Shown here: piece by piece, positions 1 to 8,738 of the stretch
Layout of the letters: each line of letters begins with the position of its first letter
Position numbering within the stretch: position 1 is the stretch's first letter
Source of the DNA: Paraherbaspirillum soli
GTDB taxonomy: Bacteria > Pseudomonadota > Gammaproteobacteria > Burkholderiales > Burkholderiaceae_D
Reading direction: 5' to 3'
DNA: 64,000 bases
Assembly: GCF_042654985.1 (NCBI RefSeq)
Contig: NZ_JBHSMT010000028.1
Location: forward strand, 62,001 to 126,000
Notes under the pieces: model-generated
Told to the model about the DNA's origin: nothing
What the model saw: the letters and a program-made list of their open reading frames with translations, nothing else
The model's database searches: none
Made by a program: the position numbers and the translations under genes

Positions 1-696
1 CACAGCGTCGACCGGCGGCAACAGATCGGCGGCTTGCTGCAGGGCGCAGACTTCCCGGCAAAGATAAAAGTGCGCGAAATCATGGCGCTGCATCAAGCCA
101 TTTATACCCGCACCGAAGCGGCGGTCACCCGTGCGCTGGGCCTGGAAGAATTGGCCGAACGCTTCTGGCAGCAATTGTCGCGCGGTCAAAAGCAGCGTGT
201 GATGCTGTGGCTGGCGTTGTCCCATGTGCCGCAGCTGGCTTTCCTCGACGAACCCTCGCTGGGCCTGGACGAGTGGTTCTTGCGCGCCTTGCGCGAGCTG
301 CTGGCCAAGCTGCCGATCAGCCTGCTGATCATTTCGCATATTCCTTCCGACTTGCTGGGCATGGATCGCATCCTGTGCCTGGATGGCGGCAAGATCGTCG
401 CCGAAGGCAGCCTGGCCGAGCTGATGACGCGCCGCGTCGGCAGCTACAAAGGCCAGGTGCGGCAAGCATTGTCGCCGGAGTCCGAACTGGCCCTGCAAGC
501 ATTGCCCGACCTGGTCCAGCCGCCGCGCCAGCGTGATGGCGTGTGGGAAATGTACGGCAGCCAAGGCTTCGACAAAACCTTCCGCCATTTCATCGACCAG
601 CATAGGGTGACGTCCTTCAGCCTGGAGACTGCCTCGGTCGAAGACTTTCTTGCCGACGTTGCGCATGACGATATGCCCATGATTGAACCAAGATGA
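1..696 (+). CDS. ABC transporter ATP-binding protein (5' end outside window)
   Basis: Cytoplasmic ATPase of an ABC exporter. The frame is open from base 1, so the N-terminus with Walker A lies outside the window. What remains shows a Q-loop-like LLQGADFP segment, the signature LSRGQKQR, Walker B LAFLDEPSLGLD and an H-loop SHIP, in the right order. The C-terminal 80 residues after the ATPase core are family-specific and unassigned. Its stop overlaps the start of the permease gene (ATGA), so the two are translationally coupled and form one transporter. The substrate cannot be told from sequence. Confidence 0.9.
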   Translation, partial: HSVDRRQQIGGLLQGADFPAKIKVREIMALHQAIYTRTEAAVTRALGLEELAERFWQQLSRGQKQRVMLWLALSHVPQLAFLDEPSLGLDEWFLRALRELLAKLPISLLIISHIPSDLLGMDRILCLDGGKIVAEGSLAELMTRRVGSYKGQVRQALSPESELALQALPDLVQPPRQRDGVWEMYGSQGFDKTFRHFIDQHRVTSFSLETASVEDFLADVAHDDMPMIEPR

Positions 697-1820
697 AAAT
701 ACTGCTCCACCTTGTGCGCGCCGACCTCGCCATGTTTTTGCGCGGCCGTCTGGCGCTGTTCTGGACTTTCGCCTTCCCGCTGTTGATGCTGGTGATGCAA
801 ATGGCCTTGTTCGGTCATGACGTCAAACTCGGTCCGGTATCGCTGGCGCTGGTCGATCTCGATCGCAGCCAGGTCAGCCAAGACTATATGCGCCAGCTGA
901 GTGCAGGTTTGCGCATGCAATCCAGCGTAGTCTTCAATCTGCTGCCGGCAGAGCAGGGCGCCAGCGCCGCCGGTGCCGACCTCACACTGACCATCCCGGC
1001 TGGCTTTGCCGCCAATGTCAGCGCCGGCCGCAGCACTTTGATGGCACTAGGCGGCAAGCATACGGCCGGCCCCAGTTATGAAGCGGCCTACGGCATGCTG
1101 CGCGGATTCAGCGACGCCTACAACCTGACCGGCTTGCAGGCGCCGCCGCGGGTCACCTTGCCGATGCCGGCCGAGAATGGCGGAGCAGGCAAGCAGGATG
1201 GCGAGCTCGATTACCGACTGTTCCTGGTGACCGGGCTGGCCGGCATGATCATCCTGTCCACCAGCCTGATGGGGTTCGCCGCGCCGTTGGTGGCTGCGCG
1301 CGAAGGCGGCATGTTCCGCATGTATCAACTGTTCCCTATGCATACCGGGATCGTGGTTGCCGCCTGGTGCTTGTCGCGGCTGCTCATCATGTTGCTGGCG
1401 AGCCTGTTGATGTTTGTCGCGGCCTGGGCCATTTATGGCGTCAGGATCAGCGCCGGCGGCGCCGAGATTGCATTGGCGATTGGCGTGCTGGCCTTGGGCT
1501 CGGCGGCATTTCTCGCACTCGGCTTGCTGATCGCGGCGCTCACCAACAGCGTTGCGGCCGCCACCATGTTGTGCAACCTGCTGTATTTTCCTTTGCTGTT
1601 TTCGGGGAACCTGATGATCCCGCTCGGCGGTTTGCCGAAAGGCGCCCGGGAAGTGCTCGACTGCCTGCCGCTGAATGCGATGATGGCCAGCATACGGCGC
1701 TGCCTGACAGTCGGCATGGATTGGAAAAGCGACGCCTATAATCTGGCAATCCTGCTGGCGATGCTGGTTGCCTGCCTGGCATTCGCGACCAAACGATTCA
1801 CCTGGATGCCGCGCGAGTAG
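693..1820 (+). CDS. ABC-2 type transporter permease
   Basis: 375-residue inner-membrane permease. An N-terminal membrane helix (about residues 20-45) is followed by a roughly 150-residue extracytoplasmic domain and then five to six hydrophobic segments from about residue 180 on. This is the usual ABC2_membrane_3 layout of exporters of the YhhJ/DrrB type. It overlaps the ATPase gene by 4 bp and is its obvious partner. The stop codon forms the first bases of a long palindromic element that may end transcription. Confidence 0.88.
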   Translation: MKILLHLVRADLAMFLRGRLALFWTFAFPLLMLVMQMALFGHDVKLGPVSLALVDLDRSQVSQDYMRQLSAGLRMQSSVVFNLLPAEQGASAAGADLTLTIPAGFAANVSAGRSTLMALGGKHTAGPSYEAAYGMLRGFSDAYNLTGLQAPPRVTLPMPAENGGAGKQDGELDYRLFLVTGLAGMIILSTSLMGFAAPLVAAREGGMFRMYQLFPMHTGIVVAAWCLSRLLIMLLASLLMFVAAWAIYGVRISAGGAEIALAIGVLALGSAAFLALGLLIAALTNSVAAATMLCNLLYFPLLFSGNLMIPLGGLPKGAREVLDCLPLNAMMASIRRCLTVGMDWKSDAYNLAILLAMLVACLAFATKRFTWMPRE

Positions 1821-1938
1821 GCACCTCTAAAAACCTACTGCGCGGCCCAATCTCGGGGCTGTGATGCTCACCGTACCTCCGTACGGCTGCGCTTCTCGCC
1901 CCGACCTTGGGCCGCTCGCTACGGTTTTTAGAGGTGCC
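1820..1938. repeat. 119-bp palindromic element, copy 1
   Basis: Two perfect 16-bp inverted arms (GGCACCTCTAAAAACC at 1820-1835 and its complement at 1923-1938) enclose a GC-rich core with smaller inverted repeats. A second, slightly diverged copy lies at 46821-46931. The element begins within the stop codon of the permease gene, so it may double as a terminator. The arms and the conserved core suggest a small mobile or MITE-like repeat. Confidence 0.8.
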
Positions 1939-1982
1939 AAATAGTGAATAAGAAATAGATGAGCAAACAATGAGATTCGGAA

Positions 1983-2450
1983 ATGCGTATTAAAAACCAA
2001 GCCAGCATCATCGCCATCGTGCTGGCCCTGCTGACGGCGGCCGTACTGGCAGCCGTCTTTGCCTGGCCGTCCCAGCCTCAGTCGCAACCGACCGGCAGCG
2101 CCAGCTTGACCGTCAGCGTGAGCGGCATCGCCAACAACAAGGGCCAAATACTGGTCGCCGTGTGCGACAAAGCCACCTTCCTGAAACACTGCACGCACGG
2201 CGCAATGGCGCAGCCGGCGCCGACTGTTGAACTGCGGTTTCCGCAATTGACGCCGGGCGACTATGCGGTGATGGTGCTGCACGATGAAAACGGCAATCAC
2301 GTCATGGATAAAACCGCCAACGGCATCCCGCTTGAAGGCTACGGTTTTTCGCGCAACGCCAGGGGCAAGTACGGTCCGCCCAGTTTCGAAGATGCGATGG
2401 TAGCGCTCAAGCCGGGTCCGACCAGGATCAGCATCGAGCTGGTTTACTAA
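1983..2450 (+). CDS. DUF2141 family exported protein
   Basis: 155 residues. The N-terminus is one hydrophobic helix (about residues 8-28), either a signal peptide or an anchor. The rest matches DUF2141: a beta-rich domain with GQILVAVCD, a central HDENGN motif, and a C-terminal GYGFSRNARG...GPPSFEDA signature. The molecular function of the family is unknown. It starts the second transporter cluster, 16 bp upstream of the LolD-like ATPase, so an envelope role with that transporter is likely. Confidence 0.82.
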   Translation: MRIKNQASIIAIVLALLTAAVLAAVFAWPSQPQSQPTGSASLTVSVSGIANNKGQILVAVCDKATFLKHCTHGAMAQPAPTVELRFPQLTPGDYAVMVLHDENGNHVMDKTANGIPLEGYGFSRNARGKYGPPSFEDAMVALKPGPTRISIELVY

Positions 2451-2466
2451 ACGCGGGATTGATTGA

Positions 2467-3138
2467 ATGACAGCCATCCTCGAAGTCAATGCCATTTCCA
2501 AGCATTACCGGCGCGGCGACGAACGCATCGTGGCGCTGGCCGATGTCTCGTTCCGGATCGAACAGCCGACCGTGACCGCGGTTGCCGGTCCGTCCGGCAG
2601 CGGTAAAAGCACCTTACTGAGCATGCTGGCGCGCTTCGATCAGCCCGATAGCGGCCACATCATGATCGACGGCGCCCGGCTCGACAGCATCGCCGAAAGC
2701 GGGCTGGACCAGTTCAGGAACCGCAAGCTGGGCTTCGTGTTCCAGCAATTCAACCTGGTCAGCGTCTTGAGCGCGGTAGAAAACGTCGAGCTGGCGCTGG
2801 CGCCGCAAGCGCTGCCCAAACAGGAACGACGCAGCCGCGCCATCGCCGCGCTGGAGATGGTCGGCATCGGCCACCGGCTGTCGCACAAACCGACCGAACT
2901 GTCGGGCGGCCAGCAGCAACGGGTCGCGATCGCCCGTGCTCTGGTCAACCGGCCGCGCTTCGTGATCGCCGATGAACCGACCGGCAGCCTCGACAGTAAA
3001 ACCGCCCATGAGCTACTGGACCTGATAGGCAGGCTGAACCAACAAATGGATACCACCTTCATCATCGCCACCCATGACGTCAAGGTCATGCAAATGGCGC
3101 ACCGCGTGATCCGGCTCGAAGACGGCAGGTTGATCTGA
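2467..3138 (+). CDS. LolD/MacB-type ABC transporter ATP-binding protein
   Basis: Full-length 223-residue ATPase. It has Walker A GPSGSGKST (about 42-50), Q-loop VFQQFNLV, signature LSGGQQQR, Walker B FVIADEPTGSLD and an H-loop in IIATHD. The length and the QQ-rich signature are typical of the LolD/MacB/FtsE branch, which powers mechanotransmission rather than classical import. Its stop overlaps the start of the permease (TGATG). With the following permease, LolA-like protein and barrel it should form an envelope transport or lipoprotein-trafficking system. Confidence 0.92.
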   Translation: MTAILEVNAISKHYRRGDERIVALADVSFRIEQPTVTAVAGPSGSGKSTLLSMLARFDQPDSGHIMIDGARLDSIAESGLDQFRNRKLGFVFQQFNLVSVLSAVENVELALAPQALPKQERRSRAIAALEMVGIGHRLSHKPTELSGGQQQRVAIARALVNRPRFVIADEPTGSLDSKTAHELLDLIGRLNQQMDTTFIIATHDVKVMQMAHRVIRLEDGRLI

Positions 3139-4367
3139 TGGCGCAATGGCTGACACTGGCGCAACGCAATGTCATGCGCAACGGCCGCCGCTCCTTGCTG
3201 CTGGCCGGCACCATCGCGGTCGGCACCTTGGCGCTGCTGCTGTTCATCGCCTACATCGCCGCCGGCCTGGACGGACTCAAGGAAAGCACCATCAGGAGCG
3301 GGCTCGGCCATGCTCAGCTGGGCGCGCCGGCGCAGTTCGACGGCTATGCCGAGCAGCAATTGCAGTTCGGGCTGGAGCGCGCTGACCTGACCCGGCTTGA
3401 AACCGTACTGGGACAGGAATCTCATGTGCACCGGATCGTGCCGCGCCTGCTGTTTAGCGGCCTGGTGTCGAACGGCCCGCGCACCCTCAACTTCGAAGGC
3501 ACCGGCGTCAACCCCGACCGCGAGCGGCAAGCCTTCGGCGCCTTCCAGACCTTGGCCGCAGGTGTGCCGTTGAGCAGCGCGCCCGGCGCCCGCTATCAAG
3601 CCTTGATCGGCAAAGAGATGGCGCGCCGGCTGGCGGTCAAGCCCGGCGATTCGATCACGCTGATGACCACCACCGTCAACGGCAGCATCAATGCGATGGA
3701 CCTGGAAGTGGCGGGGCTGGTCGCAACCGGCGTCCCCGAGGCCGATCTGTACCTGTTGCAACTGCCGCTGGAAACCGCGCAAGAGCTGCTGCGCACCAGC
3801 AAGATCTCTACCGTCACCGTGCTATACGACGACACCGACCAGGCGACCATCGTCTCGGATCGCCTGCAGCAACGCCTGGGCCCGCATACGCAACTCAAAA
3901 CCTGGCAGCAACTGGCTCCGCTGTACGCGCAAGTGCTGGCGCTGTATCGCAATCAATTTGTGGTATTCGGCATCATCATCGGCATCATCGTGTTCCTCGG
4001 CGTCGCCACCATGACCCTGACCACGATTTACGAACGGGCGCGTGAGATCGGCACCTTGCGCGCGATGGGGATCTCGCATGTGGCGATCCGCCGCCTGTTC
4101 GTCTACGAAGGCATGCTGCAAGGCTGGCTGGGCGCGCTGACCGGCGGCTTGCTGGCCTGGCTGACTACGCTGCTGATCAACGCCGCCAGAATAGAAATGG
4201 CCGCGCCGCCGGGCCGCAATGTCGGCGTCCTGCTGAACCTGATGTGGGTTCCCGCCTACAGCGCCGCCATCATGTGCGCGTTGCCGCTGATCGCGATGCT
4301 GGCCTCCTGGACCATCAGCCGCCGCATCAGCCGCATGCCGATCACGCAAACTCTTTCGATGAACTAG
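3138..4367 (+). CDS. FtsX/LolE-like ABC transporter permease
   Basis: 409 residues with the MacB/LolCE architecture: one N-terminal membrane helix (about 20-45), a large periplasmic domain (about 50-270), then three C-terminal helices. The conserved FtsX-type segment ERAREIGTLRAMG precedes the penultimate helices. Only one permease is present, so it is likely a homodimer. It overlaps the ATPase gene by one base and lies 13 bp upstream of the LolA-like gene. Confidence 0.9.
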   Translation: MAQWLTLAQRNVMRNGRRSLLLAGTIAVGTLALLLFIAYIAAGLDGLKESTIRSGLGHAQLGAPAQFDGYAEQQLQFGLERADLTRLETVLGQESHVHRIVPRLLFSGLVSNGPRTLNFEGTGVNPDRERQAFGAFQTLAAGVPLSSAPGARYQALIGKEMARRLAVKPGDSITLMTTTVNGSINAMDLEVAGLVATGVPEADLYLLQLPLETAQELLRTSKISTVTVLYDDTDQATIVSDRLQQRLGPHTQLKTWQQLAPLYAQVLALYRNQFVVFGIIIGIIVFLGVATMTLTTIYERAREIGTLRAMGISHVAIRRLFVYEGMLQGWLGALTGGLLAWLTTLLINAARIEMAAPPGRNVGVLLNLMWVPAYSAAIMCALPLIAMLASWTISRRISRMPITQTLSMN

Positions 4368-4380
4368 GGCCTGTTGATAT

Positions 4381-5106
4381 ATGTCGTCAAAATTTCTCTG
4401 CCTCCTTCTGCTGTGCAGCGTCACCGCCGCCAGCCATGCCGCTCCATCGCCGCAAGACATCCTGCGCCAAGTCGACCGCTACCGCCTGCCGCTGAACAGC
4501 TTTGAGGCATCGGTCCGCATCACGCCCGAGCAAAACGGCAAGGAGCAAGAGGCCGGCACCTATTTGATCCGCGGCGCCAACCACAATCAAGTGCTGGTCG
4601 AAGCCACCAGCATCGACCAGCGCGGCCAGAAGTTCCTGACCACCGACAGCGGGCTGTTCTTTTATGCCCCGCGCACCAAGCGCGCGATCCGTCTGACGCC
4701 GCTGCAAACCTTGCGCGGCAAAGCCTCGATCGGCGACCTGGCGCGCATCAGCTTCGAGCATGACTACAGCGCCGCGTTGACCGAGCTGCCGCCGCAATCC
4801 TGCGCCGACAACAACTGCCTGGCGCTGGAACTCAACAGCAAAAACGACGCCGCCACCTACACCAAAATCACGCTGGTGGTGCGCCAGCAACGCGGCCAGT
4901 ATCTGCCGCTCAAAGCCATGCTGTATGTGGCCAGCGGCAAGCTGTTGAAGATCGCCAAATTTGACGCCGCCAGCGGCGGCTTGCCACCGACCACCCACTA
5001 TCTCGACCCGCAAGATCCAGGCGCGGAGACAAGGGTGGTATTCGAGACCATCAACGCCGTCGACTTCCCGCCCAACACCTTCAACCCGCGCAGCCTGGAA
5101 CAATGA
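4381..5106 (+). CDS. LolA-like periplasmic outer-membrane lipoprotein-sorting protein
   Basis: 241 residues with a cleavable signal peptide (about 1-20, ending SHAA). The rest is a LolA/LolB-like half-barrel: repeated amphipathic beta strands and the late segment FPPNTFNPRSLE, typical of the 'outer membrane lipoprotein-sorting protein' family encoded beside FtsX-like transporters. It probably carries a lipophilic cargo between the LolDE-like transporter and the outer membrane. The stop overlaps the next start by 4 bp. It is not the housekeeping LolA, which is normally encoded elsewhere. Confidence 0.78.
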   Translation: MSSKFLCLLLLCSVTAASHAAPSPQDILRQVDRYRLPLNSFEASVRITPEQNGKEQEAGTYLIRGANHNQVLVEATSIDQRGQKFLTTDSGLFFYAPRTKRAIRLTPLQTLRGKASIGDLARISFEHDYSAALTELPPQSCADNNCLALELNSKNDAATYTKITLVVRQQRGQYLPLKAMLYVASGKLLKIAKFDAASGGLPPTTHYLDPQDPGAETRVVFETINAVDFPPNTFNPRSLEQ

Positions 5107-6353
5107 GGGCAGGGCTTCAGGCATGGTGCTGCGGCTTGCTGCTGGCAGGCGCGGGACAGGCACAAGCGCAAGCAGCGCAAGACTGGGTCGGCGGCTTTGT
5201 GCTGGCCGATCAAGAGCGCATCGGGCTGCGCAGCACGCCGCTCAATGTCGACAACTTCGCCCGCATCGCCCAAACCAATACCGACCTGATCGGCCTGCTC
5301 GAGGGCAGCTATCAAGGCGTCAGCTGGCGCACCCGGCTGGCCGCGCAACGCACCGATATCCCCGAACAGCGCAGCCATACCTCGGTCACGCTGCAAGAGC
5401 TGAACCGGGTCTTTCGGCTCGGCGATCAAACCACGCTGTCGCTCGGCAAACGGCTGTACTCGCTGGACCCGTCTTACGTCATCCAGCCTTTGGGATTTTT
5501 TCAAAAGCGCACCGATCTGAGCGACCCGGTCGACGCCCTGGCCCAGTCCGAAGGCGTGCCGATGGCCGTGCTCAGCTGGACCGGCGCCAAGGCCAGCCTC
5601 GCCGCGCTATATAGCAAGGATGTCGGCAACGATGCCGACGGCTTCAACCGCGGCGTCGAGCAATCGGTGCTCAAGTTCGGCTACGAATTCGACCAGCTCA
5701 GCGTCAGCGCCCTGGTGCGCCGCGCCAACGGCGAGGCGGATGGGGTAGGGGGCACCGTGAGCGGCGCGCTGGGCGAGACGCTGTCCTATTACGGCGCGTA
5801 TTACAGCGCCAGGGGCACCCAGCGGCCTATCTTGAATAGCTTGCTGGATGCATCGGCAACAACTCCGCAGCTGGGATTTTTTCGCAGCAATGACGGCCGG
5901 CGCTATCAGCGCTTCACGGCCGGCTTGATCTATACGCCGCAGGATTTGCCTAAGGTCCAGCTTGAATATTCCTACGACGGCCGCGGCCTGTCGGCGTCGC
6001 AATACGCGGGCCTGCTGGAGCAGATCCAGCGCAATCAAACAGCCCCGCTGCCGGACATCGCGATCAAGGCGCGCCAAGCCGTGCTGTCGCAAATGCTGAT
6101 CGCGCAGGGCGCCAGACAGCGCTACCTGAGCCTGACCTTGTCGCAAACCTTGGCCGACTGGGATGTCAGCGGCGGCGTCTATATGAGCCTGGAAGATCGC
6201 AGCAAGGTTTGGCATGCGCTAGCCGAATACAAGATTTCATCGCGCCTGACCTGGATGCTGTCGGCGGTCCATCAAGACGGCCGCGCCAACTCGGAAAGAG
6301 CTTTGTCGCCGGTGGCCAACGTGCTGGCGACAAGGTTGCGCTGGTTGTTTTAA
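5103..6353 (+). CDS. Putative outer-membrane beta-barrel protein
   Basis: 416 residues. A signal peptide (about 1-24, AQAQA) is followed by alternating beta strands, and the protein ends in LRWLF with a terminal Phe, the hallmark recognised by the BAM machinery. I do not recognise a named porin family. Being last in the transporter operon and coupled (ATGA overlap) to the LolA-like gene, it could be the outer-membrane terminus of that system, but this is inference from context. Confidence 0.7.
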   Translation: MRAGLQAWCCGLLLAGAGQAQAQAAQDWVGGFVLADQERIGLRSTPLNVDNFARIAQTNTDLIGLLEGSYQGVSWRTRLAAQRTDIPEQRSHTSVTLQELNRVFRLGDQTTLSLGKRLYSLDPSYVIQPLGFFQKRTDLSDPVDALAQSEGVPMAVLSWTGAKASLAALYSKDVGNDADGFNRGVEQSVLKFGYEFDQLSVSALVRRANGEADGVGGTVSGALGETLSYYGAYYSARGTQRPILNSLLDASATTPQLGFFRSNDGRRYQRFTAGLIYTPQDLPKVQLEYSYDGRGLSASQYAGLLEQIQRNQTAPLPDIAIKARQAVLSQMLIAQGARQRYLSLTLSQTLADWDVSGGVYMSLEDRSKVWHALAEYKISSRLTWMLSAVHQDGRANSERALSPVANVLATRLRWLF

Positions 6354-6392
6354 AGAGTGCGTGCGTCCGTTCGCCGGTCGATATTCACGTGG

Positions 6393-6479
6393 GGCGGAAA
6401 AGCGCAGCGTCTTCCGCCATGCATACCTCTGCCGCATATTTTGCGGTCGGTGCGGCGGATAACGCTGCGCTCATCCGCC
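6393..6479. repeat. Inverted pair of REP-like hairpins (BIME-like)
   Basis: Hairpin 1 (6393-6418) pairs GGCGGAA with TTCCGCC around a loop containing AGCGCAGCG. Hairpin 2 (6454-6479) pairs GGCGGAT with ATCCGCC, and its loop carries the same core in reverse orientation (CGCTGCGC). This head-to-head arrangement between two convergent genes is that of a bacterial interspersed mosaic element. Hairpin 2 abuts the stop codon of the minus-strand gene. Confidence 0.7.
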
Positions 6480-6740
6480 CTACGGCTTGCCGGCCTTTTC
6501 ACGCTCCAATTCCCCACGCTCGGCATCGAACATATTGAAGTGGTCGTCGGCCAATTTGATGCCGGTCAGCGCCAGTCCCTGCATCACTTCATTGTTTTTG
6601 GAAAGGTCGCGCATCGCCTTGAAGACGCGCAGCACGTCGGTAGCGCTGTGCATGCCAAGACAGGCGTTGTCGATGGCGCGATTGAGGTACACGATTGCGG
6701 GGGTAGCTGGGGATGGTTGCGACGGATTGTTGCCATGCAT
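6480..6740 (-). CDS. Hypothetical 86-residue protein
   Basis: The start at 6740 is chosen because GAGGAG lies 5-10 bases upstream; a longer open frame to 6836 has no such site. The protein is mainly helical (conserved-looking YLNRAIDNACLGMHSATDVL followed by amphipathic helices) after a short Ser/Pro-rich N-terminus. No signal peptide, membrane segment or known domain is visible. It is alone between the barrel gene and a REP-rich spacer. Confidence 0.6.
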   Translation of the reverse strand: MHGNNPSQPSPATPAIVYLNRAIDNACLGMHSATDVLRVFKAMRDLSKNNEVMQGLALTGIKLADDHFNMFDAERGELEREKAGKP

Positions 6741-7042
6741 GCTGATCTCCTCGTACGGTAAATTTAACCGCCCTTCGTCGGGCGACGAAGGAGGCGGGCA
6801 CAAAGTGGGCGTGAGAAACCGGAATAATTGAACCAAAAAACCGGCATACCCGAAGGTATTCCCACCAAGTGACCGCCATGGAAGACGAGCATTGATGGGG
6901 CAGACGACAAGAATCGTCTGCCCAGTTCAATTAATTACCGGTTCTCACACCGCATCGCGTACTTTCTGCGCGACGAGGGGAAGATAGCGCAGATTGTTGT
7001 TGGCGACAAGCCAACTTCAGTAATTTGAGCCGTTAATGGATC

Positions 7043-7235
7043 GTAGGTCGGAAAAGCGCAGCGCCTTCCGACGTGCCGCCGGCCGCTAAAAATACCAAGG
7101 ACTTGACCGGCTGACGCGATTCACGCCGTCGGAAGGGTGAAGCAGGGGTTTCAGATGGCATGCCATCTGCCTGCGCAACGGTATCCGCTTGCAAGCGGAT
7201 ACGCGCCCTGCAAGGGCTACGCTTTTCCGACCTAC
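7043..7235. repeat. Compound palindromic element with 16-bp arms and nested hairpins
   Basis: The outer arms GTAGGTCGGAAAAGCG (7043-7058) and its exact complement (7220-7235) enclose perfect palindromes at 7153-7168 and at 7181-7202, plus a small GCCCT/AGGGC hairpin at 7205-7217. The left arm also forms a REP hairpin (7048-7073), GTCGGAA/TTCCGAC, of the same family as 6393-6418. Noncoding. The rest of 6741-7288 holds nothing else that I recognise. Confidence 0.75.
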
Positions 7236-7266
7236 ATTTATCGACGTCGCGCCAACTAGATCGTAG

Positions 7267-7286
7267 GTTGGGCTGGAAAGCCCAAC
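7267..7286. terminator. Short perfect hairpin downstream of hypothetical gene
   Basis: GTTGGGCT-GGAA-AGCCCAAC forms an 8-bp perfect stem 3 bp beyond the stop of the minus-strand gene. No T-run follows it, so factor-independent termination is uncertain; the element is also a common dispersed hairpin type. Confidence 0.4.
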
Positions 7287-7288
7287 GT

Positions 7289-7918
7289 TCAGTCAGTTTC
7301 AATGTCATAGAAAAGTTCTAAGGCCTTTTCCCAATCCTGACTGGCATTATGTTTTGCAAAGTATTTCTTTCTATCCTCTATGCTCAGGCTCGCGAAAAAC
7401 GACGAGAAAAAACAATCATCGTAATAAGCTTGAGCCCCTTGCATCGAACCGCCCCACCATTGCGGCTTGTAGTCAGAAAATGCGAGCCACGGGGGCGGCA
7501 TAGAAAAATTACACTCAGCGAGCAAATTTAAAAATCTCACGCTATCAGTCACCAGTTTTATGACGACACCGCCGAACTCTTTCACGAGCAGATAGCACAA
7601 TCTTTCGTCTGTTGTTATAGCCTTGGATTGCGTTACAACAGTGTCACTGAACACTCGTTTAGTTTCTGATTGAAAGTACGAGTCCACTCGCTTCAGAAAA
7701 ATTTCCATCTCTTCTTTGTCGATCAATTGCGAGGCATAAAAGGCATGAATTCCAGCCGATTCCAAAGAGGATTTTTTCGGATAATTTTTCTGAAAACCTG
7801 GGTTGACAGTTGCACTCGTATTTTGAAAAAGATGCTGCAATTCTGACGGCGAATAGCCAAGTACTTGCTCTTTAGGCTCTGGGTTGAATATTTTTTTTAT
7901 GCGATTCAAGAACGTCAT
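7289..7918 (-). CDS. Hypothetical 209-residue protein, low G+C
   Basis: Soluble protein without signal peptide or membrane helix. It is rich in Lys, Phe and Tyr and clearly lower in G+C than its neighbours, which suggests recent acquisition. A short basic N-terminus (MTFLNRIKKIF) is followed by helical segments and a Trp-rich patch (YKPQWWGG) around residue 150. I do not recognise a family. It resembles in style the orphan immunity-like proteins scattered in accessory regions, but no toxin gene adjoins it. Confidence 0.6.
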   Translation of the reverse strand: MTFLNRIKKIFNPEPKEQVLGYSPSELQHLFQNTSATVNPGFQKNYPKKSSLESAGIHAFYASQLIDKEEMEIFLKRVDSYFQSETKRVFSDTVVTQSKAITTDERLCYLLVKEFGGVVIKLVTDSVRFLNLLAECNFSMPPPWLAFSDYKPQWWGGSMQGAQAYYDDCFFSSFFASLSIEDRKKYFAKHNASQDWEKALELFYDIETD

Positions 7919-8070
7919 TTAAAGCCCTCGGTGCATCAGCTTGGGTTGCTTACTTTAATCGACTTACTCCGAACCCGGCGGTCGGCGGCAACTCGTCCAT
8001 TCGACTGGCAAAGCTGGGGAATTTTACCTTGAGACGATTATTTGGCGGGAATTGTCGGCGGAGGGCCAGT

Positions 8071-8361
8071 ATGAAACTGCTCTCCGAGAATGGATGCCGA
8101 CTCTCTGAGAATGAACACCGACTCTCTGAGAATGAACACCGACTCTCTGAGAATGAACACCGACTCTCTGAGAATGAACACCGACTCTCTGAGAATGAAC
8201 ACCGACTCTCTGAGAATGAACACCGACTCTCCGAGAATGAACACCGACTCTCCGAGAATGAACACCGACTCTCCGAGAATGAACACCGACTCTCCGAGAA
8301 TGGATACCGACTCTCCGAGAATGGATACCGACTCTCCGAGAGTCAGCATCGAGTCTCCTAA
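8071..8361 (+). CDS. Possible 96-residue heptad-repeat protein (LSENEHR repeats)
   Basis: A GGAGGG sequence lies 5 bases before the ATG at 8071. The frame reads MKLLSENGCR, nine exact LSENEHR units, two LSENGYR, one LSESQHR, then VS and stop, giving Leu every seventh residue. Another plus-strand frame and one minus-strand frame are also open through the same 21-bp repeats, so coding is unproven. In favour of this frame, the commonest unit-to-unit change (TCT/TCC) is silent here but changes Leu to Pro in the other plus frame. Confidence 0.35.
   Translation: MKLLSENGCRLSENEHRLSENEHRLSENEHRLSENEHRLSENEHRLSENEHRLSENEHRLSENEHRLSENEHRLSENGYRLSENGYRLSESQHRVS
8080..8352. repeat. 21-bp tandem repeat, 13 units
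   Basis: Thirteen consecutive 21-bp units of consensus CTCTCTGAGAATGAACACCG plus A, with a degenerate tail running to about 8395. The first units carry CTCTCT and the later ones CTCTCC, and the last units change AACACC to GATACC, an ordered divergence typical of slippage and unequal crossing-over. The unit length preserves reading frame. From here to 8738 the only other feature is the leader of the injection-system genes. Confidence 0.95.
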
Positions 8362-8738
8362 AATCGAAATCTGTTCTCCGAGCATCAACGCCGCGCCAAT
8401 TGGCCTAGCGGGCCCGCTCCCGGACAGCAATCGTCACAGTTGCCACGCCAAGCAAGAATCAAGAATCATTTCGTCCCGATTTGATAGCGCTATCCAAAGC
8501 CATCAATTGAAGCTGTTAGATCCCTCAGGTTGCGGACCTCCGTCTCGAAAATGCTTTGCCGCACGGAAATGTATTGTGTAATGTCTTACCCGCACCATTT
8601 GAAATCCCCCTCAAAAAAACCAGCTTTCTGCTGTCGCTTGTCGATCGTTATTGTCGATGCCGATAGCCGATGAGTTGGTGCGTGAATTAGTGCGAGGGAT
8701 GTTGTTTAACCCATTCTTTATAGGAAGGTTTTTCAATC

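Noticed and set aside
4387..5163. Long antisense frames opposite the LolA-like and neighbouring genes
   Set aside because: Typical GC-rich shadow frames: rich in Arg, Gln and His without motifs, opposite well-supported genes.
8080..8352. CRISPR array
   Set aside because: Units are contiguous 21-mers with no unique spacers, and no cas genes are present.
8038..8430. Minus-strand 130-residue repeat protein (SVFIL(R/G)E units)
   Set aside because: Open only because the 21-bp unit lacks stops in this frame; no ribosome site was seen and unit changes are non-silent here.
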